A DNA stretch of 64,000 nt from Hydrogenophilales bacterium 16-64-40 (GTDB lineage Bacteria > Pseudomonadota > Gammaproteobacteria > Burkholderiales > Thiobacillaceae): NCBI GenBank assembly GCA_002256995.1, contig NCGX01000004.1, forward strand, positions 1 to 64,000, read 5' to 3'. Below, piece by piece: positions 35,499 through 47,767 of this stretch. Numbering within the stretch: position 1 is the stretch's first letter; each line of letters opens with the position of its first letter. Below the pieces are notes generated by a model. It had not been told where the DNA came from, searched no databases, and saw only the letters and a list, made by a program, of their open reading frames with translations. A program made the translations under genes and the position numbers.

Positions 35499-36113
35499 AT
35501 GGAAAACCTGTTGTACTGGGCCGCAATGTTGGCCGTCGCGGTGAATGCGCTGACCGGCGTGCTCGACGCCGGCCGCAAGCACATGGACTTGATCGGCGTG
35601 ATGATAGTGGGCGCCGCCACCGCGCTGGGCGGCGGCACGGTGCGCGATGTCCTGCTGCAGCGCCAGGTGTTCTGGATCAGCGACCAGACATACCTGATCG
35701 TCGCCCTGGTGACCACGCTCGTCATCTTCTTCGCCGTGCGCGGCCTGCGCCTGCCGCCGCGCCTGTTCCTCATCCCCGATGCGCTCGGCCTCGCCCTGTT
35801 CACCATTGTCGGCACCCAGATTGCCCTGGTGTGGCACGCGCCCTGGCTCGTGGCCAGCCTGCTCGGCGTGATCACCGGCGTCGTCGGCGGCGTGCTGCGC
35901 GACGTGCTGTGCAATGAGGTGCCGCTGGTGTTCGTGCGCGGTGAGCTCTATGCGTCGGCCGCCTGGATGGGCGCCCTGCTGCTGATCGGCCTGCAGACAC
36001 TGGGGGTGTCGCCGGTGATTGCGGCCTGGGCCGGGATGGCGACCGTCCTCGGCGTTCGTCTGGCTGCCATGGCGCTGCGCATCACGCTGCCGATCTATTC
36101 GGAGCGAAAGTAG
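35499..36113 (+). CDS. Trimeric intracellular cation channel family protein (UPF0126)
   Basis: A 204-aa membrane protein with seven predicted helices in two three-helix repeats. Each repeat carries the conserved glycine motif: [10 protein letters not shown] near residue 43 and [12 protein letters not shown] near residue 128. This is the TRIC/UPF0126 family of bacterial potassium-conducting channels. The start [10 protein letters not shown] follows the family; an upstream frame extension reads as non-membrane filler. It has a 186-base gap from the CDF gene. Confidence 0.9.
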   Translation: MENLLYWAAMLAVAVNALTGVLDAGRKHMDLIGVMIVGAATALGGGTVRDVLLQRQVFWISDQTYLIVALVTTLVIFFAVRGLRLPPRLFLIPDALGLALFTIVGTQIALVWHAPWLVASLLGVITGVVGGVLRDVLCNEVPLVFVRGELYASAAWMGALLLIGLQTLGVSPVIAAWAGMATVLGVRLAAMALRITLPIYSERK

Positions 36114-36182
36114 ACTGCAGAAAGCGACGCCCGCGTCCATATTCCTGCAGACATCGCCCACCCGAACCCATAAAATGGCGGG

Positions 36183-36680
36183 ATGAAAATCCTCTCCGCC
36201 TTGCTGCTGATCCTGCCCCTGAACGCCTATGCCGAATGGGGACAATTTGATTTCGAGTTCGAAAGCGACAAGCCCTGGGTGGAGCTGTCCGCCCAGTTGC
36301 CGCCCTATCCCAAGCCTGAAAACCTGGTCGAGTTCAACGTGTCATCGGCCACGCGCAACCGGCATTTCGTCGACACGACATCGATCAGCGTCGGCGAGGA
36401 CAAGGTGGTGCGCTACAGCGTGGTGATCGAAGCGGCTGGCGGGGCGAAGAACGTGTCCTTCGAGGGCATGCGTTGCGCCACCGGCGAGCGCCGCCTGTAT
36501 GCCTACGGCCAGCCCGATGGCACCTGGTCGAAGGCGCGCAACGCCGGGTGGGAAGGCATCAAATTCCGCTCGCTGCTGTCGCACCACAAGGCGCTGTTCG
36601 AGGATCATTTTTGTCCCGGCGGTATTCATGTCAAGGACGCCAAAGAGGCCGTGCGCAACCTGCAGCGCGCCGCGTACTGA
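36183..36680 (+). CDS. CNP1-like periplasmic protein
   Basis: A 165-aa protein with a signal peptide ([17 protein letters not shown]). The remainder fits the CNP1-like family (PF08750 type): [33 protein letters not shown] and [12 protein letters not shown], with W-S-x-A-R-N-x-x-W. Function is not established. Two cysteines could form a disulfide. Its stop overlaps the proB start (ATGA). It is found beside proB in many betaproteobacteria. Confidence 0.88.
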   Translation: MKILSALLLILPLNAYAEWGQFDFEFESDKPWVELSAQLPPYPKPENLVEFNVSSATRNRHFVDTTSISVGEDKVVRYSVVIEAAGGAKNVSFEGMRCATGERRLYAYGQPDGTWSKARNAGWEGIKFRSLLSHHKALFEDHFCPGGIHVKDAKEAVRNLQRAAY

Positions 36681-37801
36681 TGCATTCCGTGGTACGACAC
36701 GCCCGGCGCATTGTCGTCAAGGTCGGCTCCAGCCTGGTCACCGCCGAAGGGCGCGGGCTCGATCACGCCGCGCTGTCGTGCTGGGCCGGACAGATTGCCG
36801 CGCTGACCGCGCAGGGCAGGGAAGTCGTGCTGGTGTCCTCCGGCGCGATTGCCGAAGGCATCGCACGGCTGGGCTGGAAAAAGCGCCCGAAAGCGATCAA
36901 CGAACTGCAGGCCGCCGCCGCCGTGGGGCAGATGGGCCTGGTGCAGGCCTACGAGTCGATTTTCCGCAGCCATGACCTGCATGCCGCGCAGGTGCTGCTC
37001 ACCCACGAGGACCTGGCCGACCGCACCCGCTATCTGAATGCGCGGACCACCCTGCGCACGCTGCTTGGATTGAACGTCGTCCCGATCATCAACGAAAACG
37101 ACACGGTCGCCACCGACGAAATCCGCCTCGGCGACAACGATACGCTGGGCGCGCTGGTGACCAACCTGATCGAGGCAGACTGCCTGATCATCCTCACCGA
37201 CCAGCCGGGCTTGTACACCGCCGACCCGCGCAAGGTGCCCGACGCCACGCTGGTGATGGACGCCCACGCCGGCGACCCCGATCTCGAGCGCATGGCGGGC
37301 GGGGCGGGCAGCAGCGTCGGCACCGGCGGCATGCTGACCAAGATACTCGCCGCCAGGCGCGCGGCAAGGAGCGGCGCGCATACGGTGATTTGCAGCGGAC
37401 GCGAGGAGAACGTGCTGCTGCGGCTGGCCGCTGGAGAGGCGATCGGCAGCCAGTTGGTGGCGCGTCAGGCGCCGCTCGACGCGCGCCGGCAGTGGCTGGC
37501 CGACCACCTGCAGCTGCGCGGCAGCGTGGTGCTCGACGACGGCGCGGTGCGCGCCTTGCGCGAGGACGGCAAGAGCCTGCTGCCGGTCGGCGTCAAGGGC
37601 GTGCTTGGCGAATTCGCGCGCGGCGAAGTGGTGGCGGTGGTCGACACCGACGGCAGCGAAATCGCACGGGGCCTCATCAATTACAGCGCAAGCGAAGCAC
37701 GCCGCATCGCCGGCAAGCCGAGCAGCGCGATCGAGGCGGCGCTCGGCTACATGGACGAGCCGGAACTGATCCACCGCGACAACCTGGTGGTGCTGGCGTG
37801 A
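36680..37801 (+). CDS. proB: Glutamate 5-kinase
   Basis: First step of proline synthesis: phosphorylates glutamate. 373 aa. The N-terminal amino-acid-kinase domain has [28 protein letters not shown] and [10 protein letters not shown]. The C-terminal PUA domain is about residues 280-370 ([13 protein letters not shown] onwards). ATG at 36680 overlaps the upstream stop. Proline feedback sites are in the kinase domain. Its GTG-coupled downstream neighbour is unrelated to proline. Confidence 0.97.
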   Translation: MHSVVRHARRIVVKVGSSLVTAEGRGLDHAALSCWAGQIAALTAQGREVVLVSSGAIAEGIARLGWKKRPKAINELQAAAAVGQMGLVQAYESIFRSHDLHAAQVLLTHEDLADRTRYLNARTTLRTLLGLNVVPIINENDTVATDEIRLGDNDTLGALVTNLIEADCLIILTDQPGLYTADPRKVPDATLVMDAHAGDPDLERMAGGAGSSVGTGGMLTKILAARRAARSGAHTVICSGREENVLLRLAAGEAIGSQLVARQAPLDARRQWLADHLQLRGSVVLDDGAVRALREDGKSLLPVGVKGVLGEFARGEVVAVVDTDGSEIARGLINYSASEARRIAGKPSSAIEAALGYMDEPELIHRDNLVVLA

Positions 37802-38394
37802 CCACAACCGTTGACCTGATGCGCCACGGCGAGCCCGTCGGCGGACGCCGCTATCGCGGTCAGGTCGACGATCCGCTGTCTGAACGAGGCTGGGCGCAGA
37901 TGCACGCGGCAATCGGTGACACGGTGCCGTGGACGCACATTGTTTCGTCGCCGCTGCTGCGCTGCCGCGCGTTTGCCGAGACGCTGGCTGACCGCCATGG
38001 CTTGCCGCTGGCGCTGGATGCGCGCCTGAAGGAGGTCGGCTTCGGCGAATGGGAGGGCAAGGCGGCCGCCGAGATCGAGCAGGATGCGCCCGGCACGCTG
38101 GCGCGCTTCAAGGCCGACCCGGTCAATGCGCGGCCGGCCGGCGCCGAGCCGCTGGCCGATTTTCATGCGCGGGTGGCCACCGCACTGGAAGACCTGCTGG
38201 CGCAATACGCCAGCCAGCATGTGCTGCTGGTGGGGCACGCCGGCGTGATGCGCATGGCGCTGGCGTGGGCGCTGCACATTCCGCTGGAACACGCTTACCG
38301 GATTGAGGTCGCGACCGCATCGCTCACGCGCCTGCGCTTCGAGTCCGGCCGCGCGAGCCTGATCTTCCACGGCAGTTCGCGCGTCGATCGGTGA
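37798..38394 (+). CDS. Histidine phosphatase family protein, CobC-like
   Basis: A 198-aa histidine phosphatase. The RHG motif is [16 protein letters not shown], and the second His is in [18 protein letters not shown] and the ERGWAQM / FGEWEG segments resemble CobC, which dephosphorylates alpha-ribazole phosphate in cobalamin synthesis. The GTG start overlaps proB. The next gene is a BtuF-like B12-binding protein, overlapping by four bases, which supports a corrinoid role. Other histidine phosphatases cannot be excluded. Confidence 0.8.
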   Translation: MTTTVDLMRHGEPVGGRRYRGQVDDPLSERGWAQMHAAIGDTVPWTHIVSSPLLRCRAFAETLADRHGLPLALDARLKEVGFGEWEGKAAAEIEQDAPGTLARFKADPVNARPAGAEPLADFHARVATALEDLLAQYASQHVLLVGHAGVMRMALAWALHIPLEHAYRIEVATASLTRLRFESGRASLIFHGSSRVDR

Positions 38395-39254
38395 TCCGCC
38401 GTCTCGTTCTCTGGCTGTGCCTGCTGCTGGCATTGCCGGTGCAAGCCGCCGCCATCCGCGTGGTCGACGACGCCGGGCAAGCCCTCGAATTCGTCCAGCC
38501 GCCGCAGCGCATCATTTCGCTGACGCCGCATCTCACCGAACTGCTGTTCGCCGTCGGCGCCGGGGCGCAGCTGGTGGGCGCAGACAGCGCCAGCGATTAC
38601 CCGAAGGCGGCGCAGGCGCTGCCGCGCGTGGGCGACTACAGCCGCATCAATTTCGAGCGCATCCTGGCGCTGAAACCGGATCTGGTCGTCGTCTGGGTCG
38701 GCGGCAACCGGGCCGCGGACATCCACGGCCTGAAGAAACTGGGGTTTCCCGTGCTGCACACGCGGGCCGCCCGGCTCGACGACGTGGCGCGCCTGCTGCG
38801 CCTGGTCGGGCAGGCGAGCGGTCATGCGGACGAAGGCGCGGCGGCGGCGCGGGCGTATTCCGCGCGGCTGGACGCGCTGCGGGTACGAGGCGGGCAGAAA
38901 CCGCCACTGAGCGTGTTCTATCAGGTATGGGATCGCCCGCTGATGACGGTGGGCGGCACGCACTGGATCAGCGATGCGCTGGCGCTGTGCGGCGCGCGCA
39001 ATGTGTTTGCCGACCTCGTCGCGGCTTCGCCGGTGGTGTCGCGCGAGTCGGTGCTGCAGCGCGCGCCGGAACTGATCGTGAGCGGCAGCGACGCGCCCGA
39101 CATGCGCCGCCAGTGGCAGCGCTTTGCAGGCCTGCCGGCGGTGAAAAACCAGGCATTTGTGCGGGTGAATGCGGATTTGCTGCATCGGCCCACGCCGCGT
39201 CTGATCGAGGGCGTGGCCGAACTGTGTGCGGCAGTGCGGGCCTATGCGCGGTGA
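38391..39254 (+). CDS. btuF: Cobalamin-binding ABC transporter substrate protein, BtuF-like
   Basis: A 287-aa periplasmic solute-binding protein (helical-backbone class III). Signal peptide [19 protein letters not shown]. The binding-cleft segment PPQRIISLTPHLTELLFAVGAG is typical of BtuF, followed by YSRINFERILALKPDLVVVW. It would deliver cobalamin to BtuCD, which is not nearby. The GTG start overlaps the phosphatase gene. It ends inside the 3' end of the convergent fur gene (13-base overlap). Confidence 0.85.
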   Translation: MIRRLVLWLCLLLALPVQAAAIRVVDDAGQALEFVQPPQRIISLTPHLTELLFAVGAGAQLVGADSASDYPKAAQALPRVGDYSRINFERILALKPDLVVVWVGGNRAADIHGLKKLGFPVLHTRAARLDDVARLLRLVGQASGHADEGAAAARAYSARLDALRVRGGQKPPLSVFYQVWDRPLMTVGGTHWISDALALCGARNVFADLVAASPVVSRESVLQRAPELIVSGSDAPDMRRQWQRFAGLPAVKNQAFVRVNADLLHRPTPRLIEGVAELCAAVRAYAR

Positions 39255-39691
39255 CGGTTGTCGCCCGGCTTGCGGTTGGGGCAGTTTTCCTTGATGCAGT
39301 CGGCGTAGATATGCAGCGAGTGGTCGTGGATGGAAAATCCGCGCTCCTTGGCGATGCGGGTCTGGCGCTTTTCGATCTCGGCGTCGAAGAACTCCTCGAC
39401 CTTGCCGCATTGCAGGCAGACCAGATGGTCGTGGTGCTCGCCCTGGTTGAGTTCGAACACCGCCTTGTCGCTGTCGAAGTGGTGGCGGATCAACAGCCCG
39501 GCCTGCTCGAACTGGGTCAGCACGCGGTAGACCGTGGCCAGACCGATATCCTGGCCTTCGTCGGACAGCAGCCGGTACACCTCTTCGGCGGTCATGTGCC
39601 GCTTGTGGCTCTGCTCGAACAATTCAAGAATTTTCAGGCGCGGCAGCGTGGCTTTGAGACCGATGCTCTTGAGATCGGACGGATGGCTCAA
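39242..39691 (-). CDS. fur: Ferric uptake regulator Fur
   Basis: A 149-aa iron-responsive repressor. Winged-helix DNA-binding domain: LPRLKILELFEQ through LATVYRVLTQFEQAGL. The metal sites are in HHFDSDKAVFEL, GEHHDHLVCLQCGKVEEF and HSLHIYADC. The start is a TTG with GGAG eight bases upstream. It is divergent from bamE. Its end overlaps btuF. Confidence 0.97.
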   Translation of the reverse strand: MSHPSDLKSIGLKATLPRLKILELFEQSHKRHMTAEEVYRLLSDEGQDIGLATVYRVLTQFEQAGLLIRHHFDSDKAVFELNQGEHHDHLVCLQCGKVEEFFDAEIEKRQTRIAKERGFSIHDHSLHIYADCIKENCPNRKPGDNRHRA

Positions 39692-39722
39692 TGGGGTCTC
39701 CAGAACGAGAACGGGAATACGT

Positions 39723-39728
39723 TATGAT
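39723..39728 (+). promoter_or_regulatory. Possible -10 element of bamE
   Basis: TATGAT lies 41 bases before the bamE ATG at 39769 in the fur-bamE gap. No convincing -35 can be placed. The site would start transcription after the in-frame ATG at 39724, so it supports the later ATG as the true start. Confidence 0.4.
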
Positions 39729-39768
39729 ACGTTTTTTTCAACCGCCCCAACCTCCCGGTTTCCTGGCT

Positions 39769-40125
39769 ATGCGTCATTTCCTGATTTCCATTCTGTTTTT
39801 GAGCCTGGCCGCCGGCTGCTCCAGCATCGGCCCCCACCGCATTGATGTGCAGCAGGGCAATGCGCTCGATCAGGAAAATATCGCCCGCCTGAAGCCCGGC
39901 CTCAGCCGTTCGCAAGTCCGATTTCTGCTGGGCACGCCGCTGGTGGTCGACCCGTTCCGCAGCGATCGCTGGGATTACGTGTACCTGTATTACAAGGCGG
40001 GCCGGCTCGCCGAGCAAAAGCGCATCTCGCTGTTTTTTGAGGGCGACACGCTGGTGCGCATGGAAGGCGATGTGCCGCCGGCTGCAAGCCCGGCCCAGTC
40101 GCCGCCGCAGGACGTTCAGCCTTGA
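39769..40125 (+). CDS. bamE: Outer-membrane assembly lipoprotein BamE
   Basis: A 118-aa lipoprotein of the BAM complex. Signal peptide [17 protein letters not shown] with lipidation Cys at residue 17. The SmpA/OmlA domain follows: [17 protein letters not shown] is the signature, then [10 protein letters not shown]. The start at 39769 gives a normal lipoprotein signal; an ATG 15 codons earlier would add FFQPPQPPG in front of it. It is divergent from fur, a common betaproteobacterial arrangement, and overlaps dapB. Confidence 0.93.
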   Translation: MRHFLISILFLSLAAGCSSIGPHRIDVQQGNALDQENIARLKPGLSRSQVRFLLGTPLVVDPFRSDRWDYVYLYYKAGRLAEQKRISLFFEGDTLVRMEGDVPPAASPAQSPPQDVQP

Positions 40126-40925
40126 TCGTGCAGACCGCGATTGCCGGCGTGTCCGGCCGCATGGGGCGCACGCTGCTCGAAGCGGTGGCGGCCGATGCCG
40201 CTTGCGCACTGCATGCTGCCATTGATCGCCCCGGCAGCCCGCTGGTGGGGCAGGACGCAGGCGCCGCCTGGGGGGCCGCCAGCGGGGTGAACGTGACCGA
40301 CCAGCCCGCCGCCGCCCTGCAGGGCGCGCACGCCTTGATCGATTTCACCCGCTCCGAAGCCACCTTCGCTTATCTCGATGCCTGCATGGCGGCCGGCGTG
40401 CCGCTGGTGATCGGCACGACCGGCTTCGACGAGGCCGGCCGCGCGCGCATTGCAGCCGCGGCGCAGCGGATCCCGATCGTGTTCGCACCCAACATGAGCG
40501 TGGGGGTGAACCTGTTGATGAAGCTGGCCGAACTCGCCGCGCAGGTGCTCGACGACGGCTACGACATCGAGATCATCGAGGCGCATCACCGCCACAAGGT
40601 CGATGCCCCCTCGGGCACCGCGCTGGGCCTGGGGCAGGCCGTCGCCCGCGCCATCGGCCGCGATCTGGCCAGCTGCGCGGTATACGGGCGCGAAGGCGTC
40701 ACCGGCGAGCGCGACCCCAAGGCCATCGGCTTTGCCACCGTGCGCGGCGGCGATATCGTCGGCGACCACACGCTCTTGTTCGCCGGCATCGGCGAGCGCG
40801 TCGAACTCACCCACAAGGCCAGCAGCCGCGCCACCTTCGCCCAGGGCGCGCTGCGCGCCGCCAAGTGGCTGCAGGGCCGCGCGCCGGGCCTGTACGACAT
40901 GCGCGACGTGCTGGGTCTGAAATAA
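40122..40925 (+). CDS. dapB: 4-hydroxy-tetrahydrodipicolinate reductase
   Basis: A 267-aa NAD(P)H-dependent reductase of lysine and diaminopimelate synthesis, the step after DapA. The coenzyme fingerprint is [15 protein letters not shown] near the N-terminus. The catalytic His/Lys motif is [20 protein letters not shown] at about residues 151-170 (shown as its key part). The TTG start overlaps bamE (TTGA); a GTG two codons on is possible. It is separated from dapA by about 21 kb. Confidence 0.96.
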   Translation: MIVQTAIAGVSGRMGRTLLEAVAADAACALHAAIDRPGSPLVGQDAGAAWGAASGVNVTDQPAAALQGAHALIDFTRSEATFAYLDACMAAGVPLVIGTTGFDEAGRARIAAAAQRIPIVFAPNMSVGVNLLMKLAELAAQVLDDGYDIEIIEAHHRHKVDAPSGTALGLGQAVARAIGRDLASCAVYGREGVTGERDPKAIGFATVRGGDIVGDHTLLFAGIGERVELTHKASSRATFAQGALRAAKWLQGRAPGLYDMRDVLGLK

Positions 40926-40960
40926 CTATCTGAATTAACCGCTTGAAACAGGAAAACTCC

Positions 40961-41215
40961 ATGAACGCCGTCAAGGTCTACAGCACCGGCACCTGCCCTA
41001 TCTGCGTCAAGGCCAAGGCCTTTCTCGACAAGCGCGGCATCGGCTACGACGAAGTCCGCATCGATCTCGACCGCGAGGCGATGAAGGAATTCGCGGTCGT
41101 CACCAACGGCGCGCGCACGGTGCCGCAGATCGTTGTCGACGGCACCTGCATCGGCGGTTTCACCGAGCTGACCGAACTCGATATGGACGGCGCGCTGGAT
41201 CATCTCCAGCCCTGA
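40961..41215 (+). CDS. grxC: Glutaredoxin (GrxC-like)
   Basis: An 84-aa dithiol glutaredoxin. The active site is C-P-I-C at about residues 13-16 (CPYC in most). The cis-proline TVPQIVV and GGFTEL bind glutathione. ATG at 40961 follows AGGAAAA. The tyrosine-to-isoleucine change in the active site is unusual but not disabling in principle. 35 bases after dapB. Confidence 0.92.
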   Translation: MNAVKVYSTGTCPICVKAKAFLDKRGIGYDEVRIDLDREAMKEFAVVTNGARTVPQIVVDGTCIGGFTELTELDMDGALDHLQP

Positions 41216-41253
41216 TCCGGCCGGGGAACAGCCCGTTCAAGCGTCGCCGAGCA

Positions 41254-41282
41254 TTGAAGCCGGGCGCCAGTTCGGCTATAAT
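41254..41282 (+). promoter_or_regulatory. Sigma-70 promoter of carAB
   Basis: TTGAAG (41254-41259), 17-base spacer, TATAAT (41277-41282). The -10 is perfect and the -35 has four of six matches to TTGACA. This is the strongest housekeeping promoter I can see in the window. It gives a leader of about 80 bases before the carA start. Confidence 0.85.
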
Positions 41283-41295
41283 TATTTAATTCAAG

Positions 41296-41331
41296 TTCAG
41301 GCGGGTTCGCGCAAGCGGCTCGCCTGAATTT
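41296..41331 (+). terminator. Attenuator-like hairpin in the carA leader
   Basis: TTCAGGCG (41296-41303) pairs with CGCCTGAA (41321-41328), followed by TTTTG on the transcript side (41329-41331 and preceding). It lies between the promoter and the carA start. The shape, a GC stem with a short T-run inside a leader, resembles a transcription attenuator. No leader peptide with a regulatory codon run was found. Confidence 0.5.
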
Positions 41332-41369
41332 TGTCACCTGCATCCGCTTACTGCTTTCCGGAGTCTTCC

Positions 41370-42492
41370 TTGTCACGTGCCCAGCCCGCCATCCTTGTTT
41401 TAGCTGACGGTTCGGTGTTTCGCGGCCTATCCATCGGCGCCGACGGTATCACGACCGGTGAGGTGGTGTTCAATACAGCAATGACCGGTTATCAGGAAAT
41501 CCTCACTGATCCCTCGTATTCGCGGCAGATCGTGACGCTGACCTACCCCCACATCGGTAACACCGGTATCAACCGCGAAGACGTCGAGGCGGAGCGCATC
41601 CACGCGGCCGGCCTGGTGGTGCGCGACGTGCCGCGCTTGTATTCAAATTTTCGCGCCGGGTCTTCGCTGACCGACTATCTCAAGCGCCAGAACATCGTGG
41701 CGATCGCCGACATCGACACCCGGCGGCTGACGCGCATCCTGCGGGAGAAGGGCGCACAGAGCGGCTGCATCATGGCCGGCACGGCGGATGAGGCCCAGGC
41801 CCTCGAAGCCGCGCGCGCCTTCCCGGGCCTGGCCGGCATGGACCTGGCCAAAGTGGTGACGGCAACGACATCCTACGAGTGGAGCGAGACCGAATGGAAG
41901 CTGGGGCGTGGCTATGGCCAGCAGACCGAGCCGCGTTTCCATGTGGTGGCCTTCGATTACGGCGTCAAGCGCAACATCCTGCGCATGCTGGCCGAGCGCG
42001 GCTGTCGGTTGACCGTGCTGCCGGCCACGGCCACCGCGGCCGAGGCGATGGCGCTGAAGCCGGACGGCATTTTCCTCTCCAACGGCCCCGGCGACCCGGA
42101 GCCGTGCGATTACGCGATTGAGGCGATTGCCGAACTGGTCGCCGCAGGCGTGCCGACCTTCGGTATCTGCCTCGGTCATCAGTTGCTGGCGCTTGCCTCG
42201 GGCGCCAAGACCGTGAAGATGAAGTTCGGCCACCACGGCGCCAACCATCCGGTCAAGGACCTCGACAGCGGACGGGTGGCGATCACCAGCCAGAACCACG
42301 GCTTCGCGGTGGATCCGGCGACGCTGCCCGCCAACCTACGCAGCACCCATGTCTCGCTGTTCGACGGCTCGCTGCAAGGGATTGCGCGCACCGATGCCCC
42401 CGCATTCAGCTTCCAGGGCCACCCGGAAGCGAGCCCCGGCCCGCACGACGTGAGCTATTTGTTCGACCGATTTATCAAGTTGATGGCCGACC

Positions 42493-42509
<17 letters not shown>
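41370..42509 (+). CDS. carA: Carbamoyl-phosphate synthase small subunit
   Basis: A 379-aa glutamine amidotransferase subunit that feeds ammonia to CarB for pyrimidine and arginine synthesis. N-terminal carA domain ([14 protein letters not shown]), then a class-I glutaminase with the nucleophile in [12 protein letters not shown] and the His/Glu pair in [14 protein letters not shown] choose the TTG at 41370 because CCGGAG lies upstream and the family begins close by. carB overlaps by 17 bases. Confidence 0.95.
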
Positions 42510-45699
<3,190 letters not shown>

Positions 45700-45716
45700 T
45701 CTGTAAAGGCAGGCTA

Positions 45717-46193
45717 GTGAGCAAATTCCCCATCACCGTCGTGGGCGCAGAAAAGATGCGCGCCGAGTTGCAGAAACTGAAGAGCGTGGAACGCCCCGCT
45801 GTCATCCAGGCGATTGCCGAGGCGCGCGCGCAGGGTGACCTGTCGGAAAACGCAGAATACGACGCCGCCAAGGAAAAGCAGGGCTTCATCGAAGGCCGCA
45901 TTGCCGATCTCGAGGGCAAGCTTTCCAACGCGCAGATCATCGATCCCAAGACGCTGGATGTGGATGGCCGCATCGTTTTCGGCGCCACGGTCGAGTTGGA
46001 AGATCTCGAATCGGGTGAGTCCGTGACCTATCAGATCGTCGGCGACGACGAGGCCGATATCAAGCAGGGCATGATTTCCGTGTCGTCGCCAATCGCGCGC
46101 GCGCTGATCGGCAAGCATGCCGGCGACAGCGTGGACGTTCAGGCCCCTGGCGGCGTGCGCCAATACGAAGTGCTGGACGTTCAATACAAATAA
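45717..46193 (+). CDS. greA: Transcription elongation factor GreA
   Basis: A 158-aa factor that rescues backtracked RNA polymerase by stimulating transcript cleavage. The N-terminal coiled coil has the tip acidic pair in [16 protein letters not shown]. The C-terminal FKBP-like domain includes [28 protein letters not shown] start, 17 bases after carB with an AAGGCAGG sequence upstream. Its TAA overlaps the start of the next gene by one base. Confidence 0.97.
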   Translation: MSKFPITVVGAEKMRAELQKLKSVERPAVIQAIAEARAQGDLSENAEYDAAKEKQGFIEGRIADLEGKLSNAQIIDPKTLDVDGRIVFGATVELEDLESGESVTYQIVGDDEADIKQGMISVSSPIARALIGKHAGDSVDVQAPGGVRQYEVLDVQYK

Positions 46194-46651
46194 TGCGGCG
46201 TTTCTGGGACGGCCTTGCCGGGACGATGCTGGTGCTGTGGATCGGCGGCATCTGGGCGATCGGTTATGTCGCCGCGCCCGTACTGTTTGCCAACCTGGGC
46301 GACAAGCAACTGGCCGGGATGCTGGCCGGCAAGCTGTTCGAGGTGATGGCGTGGATCGGCATCGCTGCAGCGAGTTATCTGCTGATTTATCGTATTGCGC
46401 GTGACGGCGCCGCGGCGCTGAAAACGCTGTTTTTCTGGACGGTGGTGGTCATGCTGGCCCTGGTCCTGATCGGCCTCTTCGGCATCCAGCCCATCATGCA
46501 GAGCCTGAAAGATCAGGCCATGCCGCTGGCGGTGATGCAAAGCGTGTTTGCCGACCGCTTCCGCCATTGGCACGGTGTTTCGAGCATCCTCTACCTGATC
46601 CAGAGCGCGCTGGGCTTGTTGCTGGTGTGGCGTTCGGGACTGGCGCGATAA
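46193..46651 (+). CDS. DUF4149 membrane protein
   Basis: A 152-aa integral membrane protein of the DUF4149 family with four predicted helices, reading LAGTMLVLWIGGIWAIGYV at the start and MAWIGIAAASYLLIYRI in the middle. Function unknown; the family lies beside greA in many betaproteobacteria, as here (1-base overlap). It is convergent with yhbY. Confidence 0.87.
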   Translation: MRRFWDGLAGTMLVLWIGGIWAIGYVAAPVLFANLGDKQLAGMLAGKLFEVMAWIGIAAASYLLIYRIARDGAAALKTLFFWTVVVMLALVLIGLFGIQPIMQSLKDQAMPLAVMQSVFADRFRHWHGVSSILYLIQSALGLLLVWRSGLAR

Positions 46652-46668
46652 GCCCCATCAGGCGACAT

Positions 46669-46965
46669 TCAGCCCGGCAGGACGATGACGGGCTTGGCGG
46701 CAGCGCGATAAATCACCAACACCTTGCCGATTTGCTGCACCGACGCCGCGCCCGTGGCGGCGCAGATTTCATCCAGCCAGGCACGGCGCGCGTCCGGCTC
46801 GTTGCTGGCAGCCTTGACCTTGATCAGTTCATGCGCGCTCAGCGCCAGGTCGATCTCCTTCAACACGGCAGCCGTCAACCCCTGGTTGCCGATCATGACC
46901 ACCGGCTGGCGCGTGTGTGCCAGTCCCTTCAAGTATTGCCGTTGTGCGGGCGTGAGTGATTTCAT
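46669..46965 (-). CDS. yhbY: CRM-domain RNA-binding protein YhbY
   Basis: A 98-aa single CRM-domain protein associated with pre-50S ribosomes. Conserved elements: LTPAQRQYLKGLAHTRQPVV, the IGNQGLTAAVL loop and HELIKVKA. It is divergent from rlmE (44 bases between starts), the usual pairing of these two ribosome-assembly genes. The intergenic region is AT-richer and probably holds both promoters. Confidence 0.93.
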   Translation of the reverse strand: MKSLTPAQRQYLKGLAHTRQPVVMIGNQGLTAAVLKEIDLALSAHELIKVKAASNEPDARRAWLDEICAATGAASVQQIGKVLVIYRAAAKPVIVLPG

Positions 46966-47009
46966 GCGTCTTCCTTAATTCCGAGCGCGGATTGTAGCTG
47001 AAACACGAT

Positions 47010-47687
47010 ATGGCGCAGAAACCGAAGCGAACCAAATCAGGCAGTGCCTGGATGCACGAACACGTGACCGATCCCTACGTCAAAAAAGCGCAGCAGGACG
47101 GCTATCGCTCGCGCGCCGCTTATAAATTGCTGGAAATCGATAAGCGCGACCATCTGTTGCGCCCCAGCATGACGGTGGTGGATCTGGGCGCGGCCCCCGG
47201 CAGCTGGTGCCAGGTGGCGGTGGAGAAAATGAAGCGGCAGGGCAGGGTGCTGGCGATCGACCTGCTGCCGATGGCGCCCATACCCGGCGTCGACAGCCTG
47301 GAAGGCGACTTCACCGAGCCGGCGGCACTGGCCTGGCTCGAGGAAAAGTTGCAAAACGGACGGGTTGACCTTGTATTAAGCGATATGGCGCCCAATATTA
47401 GTGGGGTAATGCTGTCAGACCAGGCGCGACAATATGAATTATGCGAGTTGGCGCTCGAATTTTCTGTGAACTGGTTGAAACCAGACGGCGCTTTTCTCGT
47501 CAAAGTATTTCAAGGCGTCGGCTTTGAGGATTTTCGGGCGCAGATGCGGCAAGCATTCGAGCAGGTGCAGATCCGCAAGCCCGATGCCTCGCGCGATCGC
47601 AGTGCCGAAGTGTATTTGCTGGGGCGTCGCCCCGTAGCGGCAAGGGCTGCGGCAGCGGAAACTGCCGTGACAAGCCAACAAGAGTAG
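47010..47687 (+). CDS. rlmE: 23S rRNA (uridine-2'-O)-methyltransferase RlmE
   Basis: A 225-aa SAM-dependent methyltransferase (FtsJ/RrmJ) that modifies U2552 of 23S rRNA. Motif I is VDLGAAPGSWCQVAV. The K-D-K-E catalytic set includes YKLLEID (Lys), LSDMAPN (Asp) and FLVKVFQG (Lys). Length is slightly above the E. coli 209 aa because of a C-terminal Ala-rich tail. The middle section has less GC-biased codons than its neighbours. Next gene is ftsH, the standard pairing. Confidence 0.97.
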   Translation: MAQKPKRTKSGSAWMHEHVTDPYVKKAQQDGYRSRAAYKLLEIDKRDHLLRPSMTVVDLGAAPGSWCQVAVEKMKRQGRVLAIDLLPMAPIPGVDSLEGDFTEPAALAWLEEKLQNGRVDLVLSDMAPNISGVMLSDQARQYELCELALEFSVNWLKPDGAFLVKVFQGVGFEDFRAQMRQAFEQVQIRKPDASRDRSAEVYLLGRRPVAARAAAAETAVTSQQE

Positions 47688-47689
47688 GA

Positions 47690-47704
47690 TTAGAATGAGT
47701 CTAA
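47690..47704. promoter_or_regulatory. Palindromic site upstream of ftsH, near copy of the rubrerythrin site
   Basis: TTAGAATGAGTCTAA differs from TTAGACTTAGTCTAA at 25176 by two bases. Arms TTAGA/TCTAA, 5-base centre. It lies 63 bases before the ftsH start, three bases after rlmE, and contains TAGAAT, which could serve as a -10. Confidence 0.45.
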
Positions 47705-47706
47705 AT

Positions 47707-47752
47707 GTGCTGCGCTGGGATTTAACGTGCTGCGCTTGAATCAAATGTGCGG
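47707..47752 (+). repeat. Direct repeats spaced 20 bases in the ftsH leader
   Basis: GTGCTGCGCT occurs at 47707-47716 and 47727-47736, and GTGCGGC at 47747, all exactly 20 bases apart. The spacing is about two helical turns. They lie between the ftsH upstream palindrome and the ftsH ribosome-binding site. Confidence 0.45.
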
Positions 47753-47767
47753 CACCAAGGAGCAAGA

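Noticed and set aside
34404..36245. CDF gene extended to 613 aa as a fusion protein
   Set aside because: The extra N-terminus is antisense to the TRIC-like gene and His/Gln-rich. The CDF family start [11 protein letters not shown] at 35312 gives a normal length.
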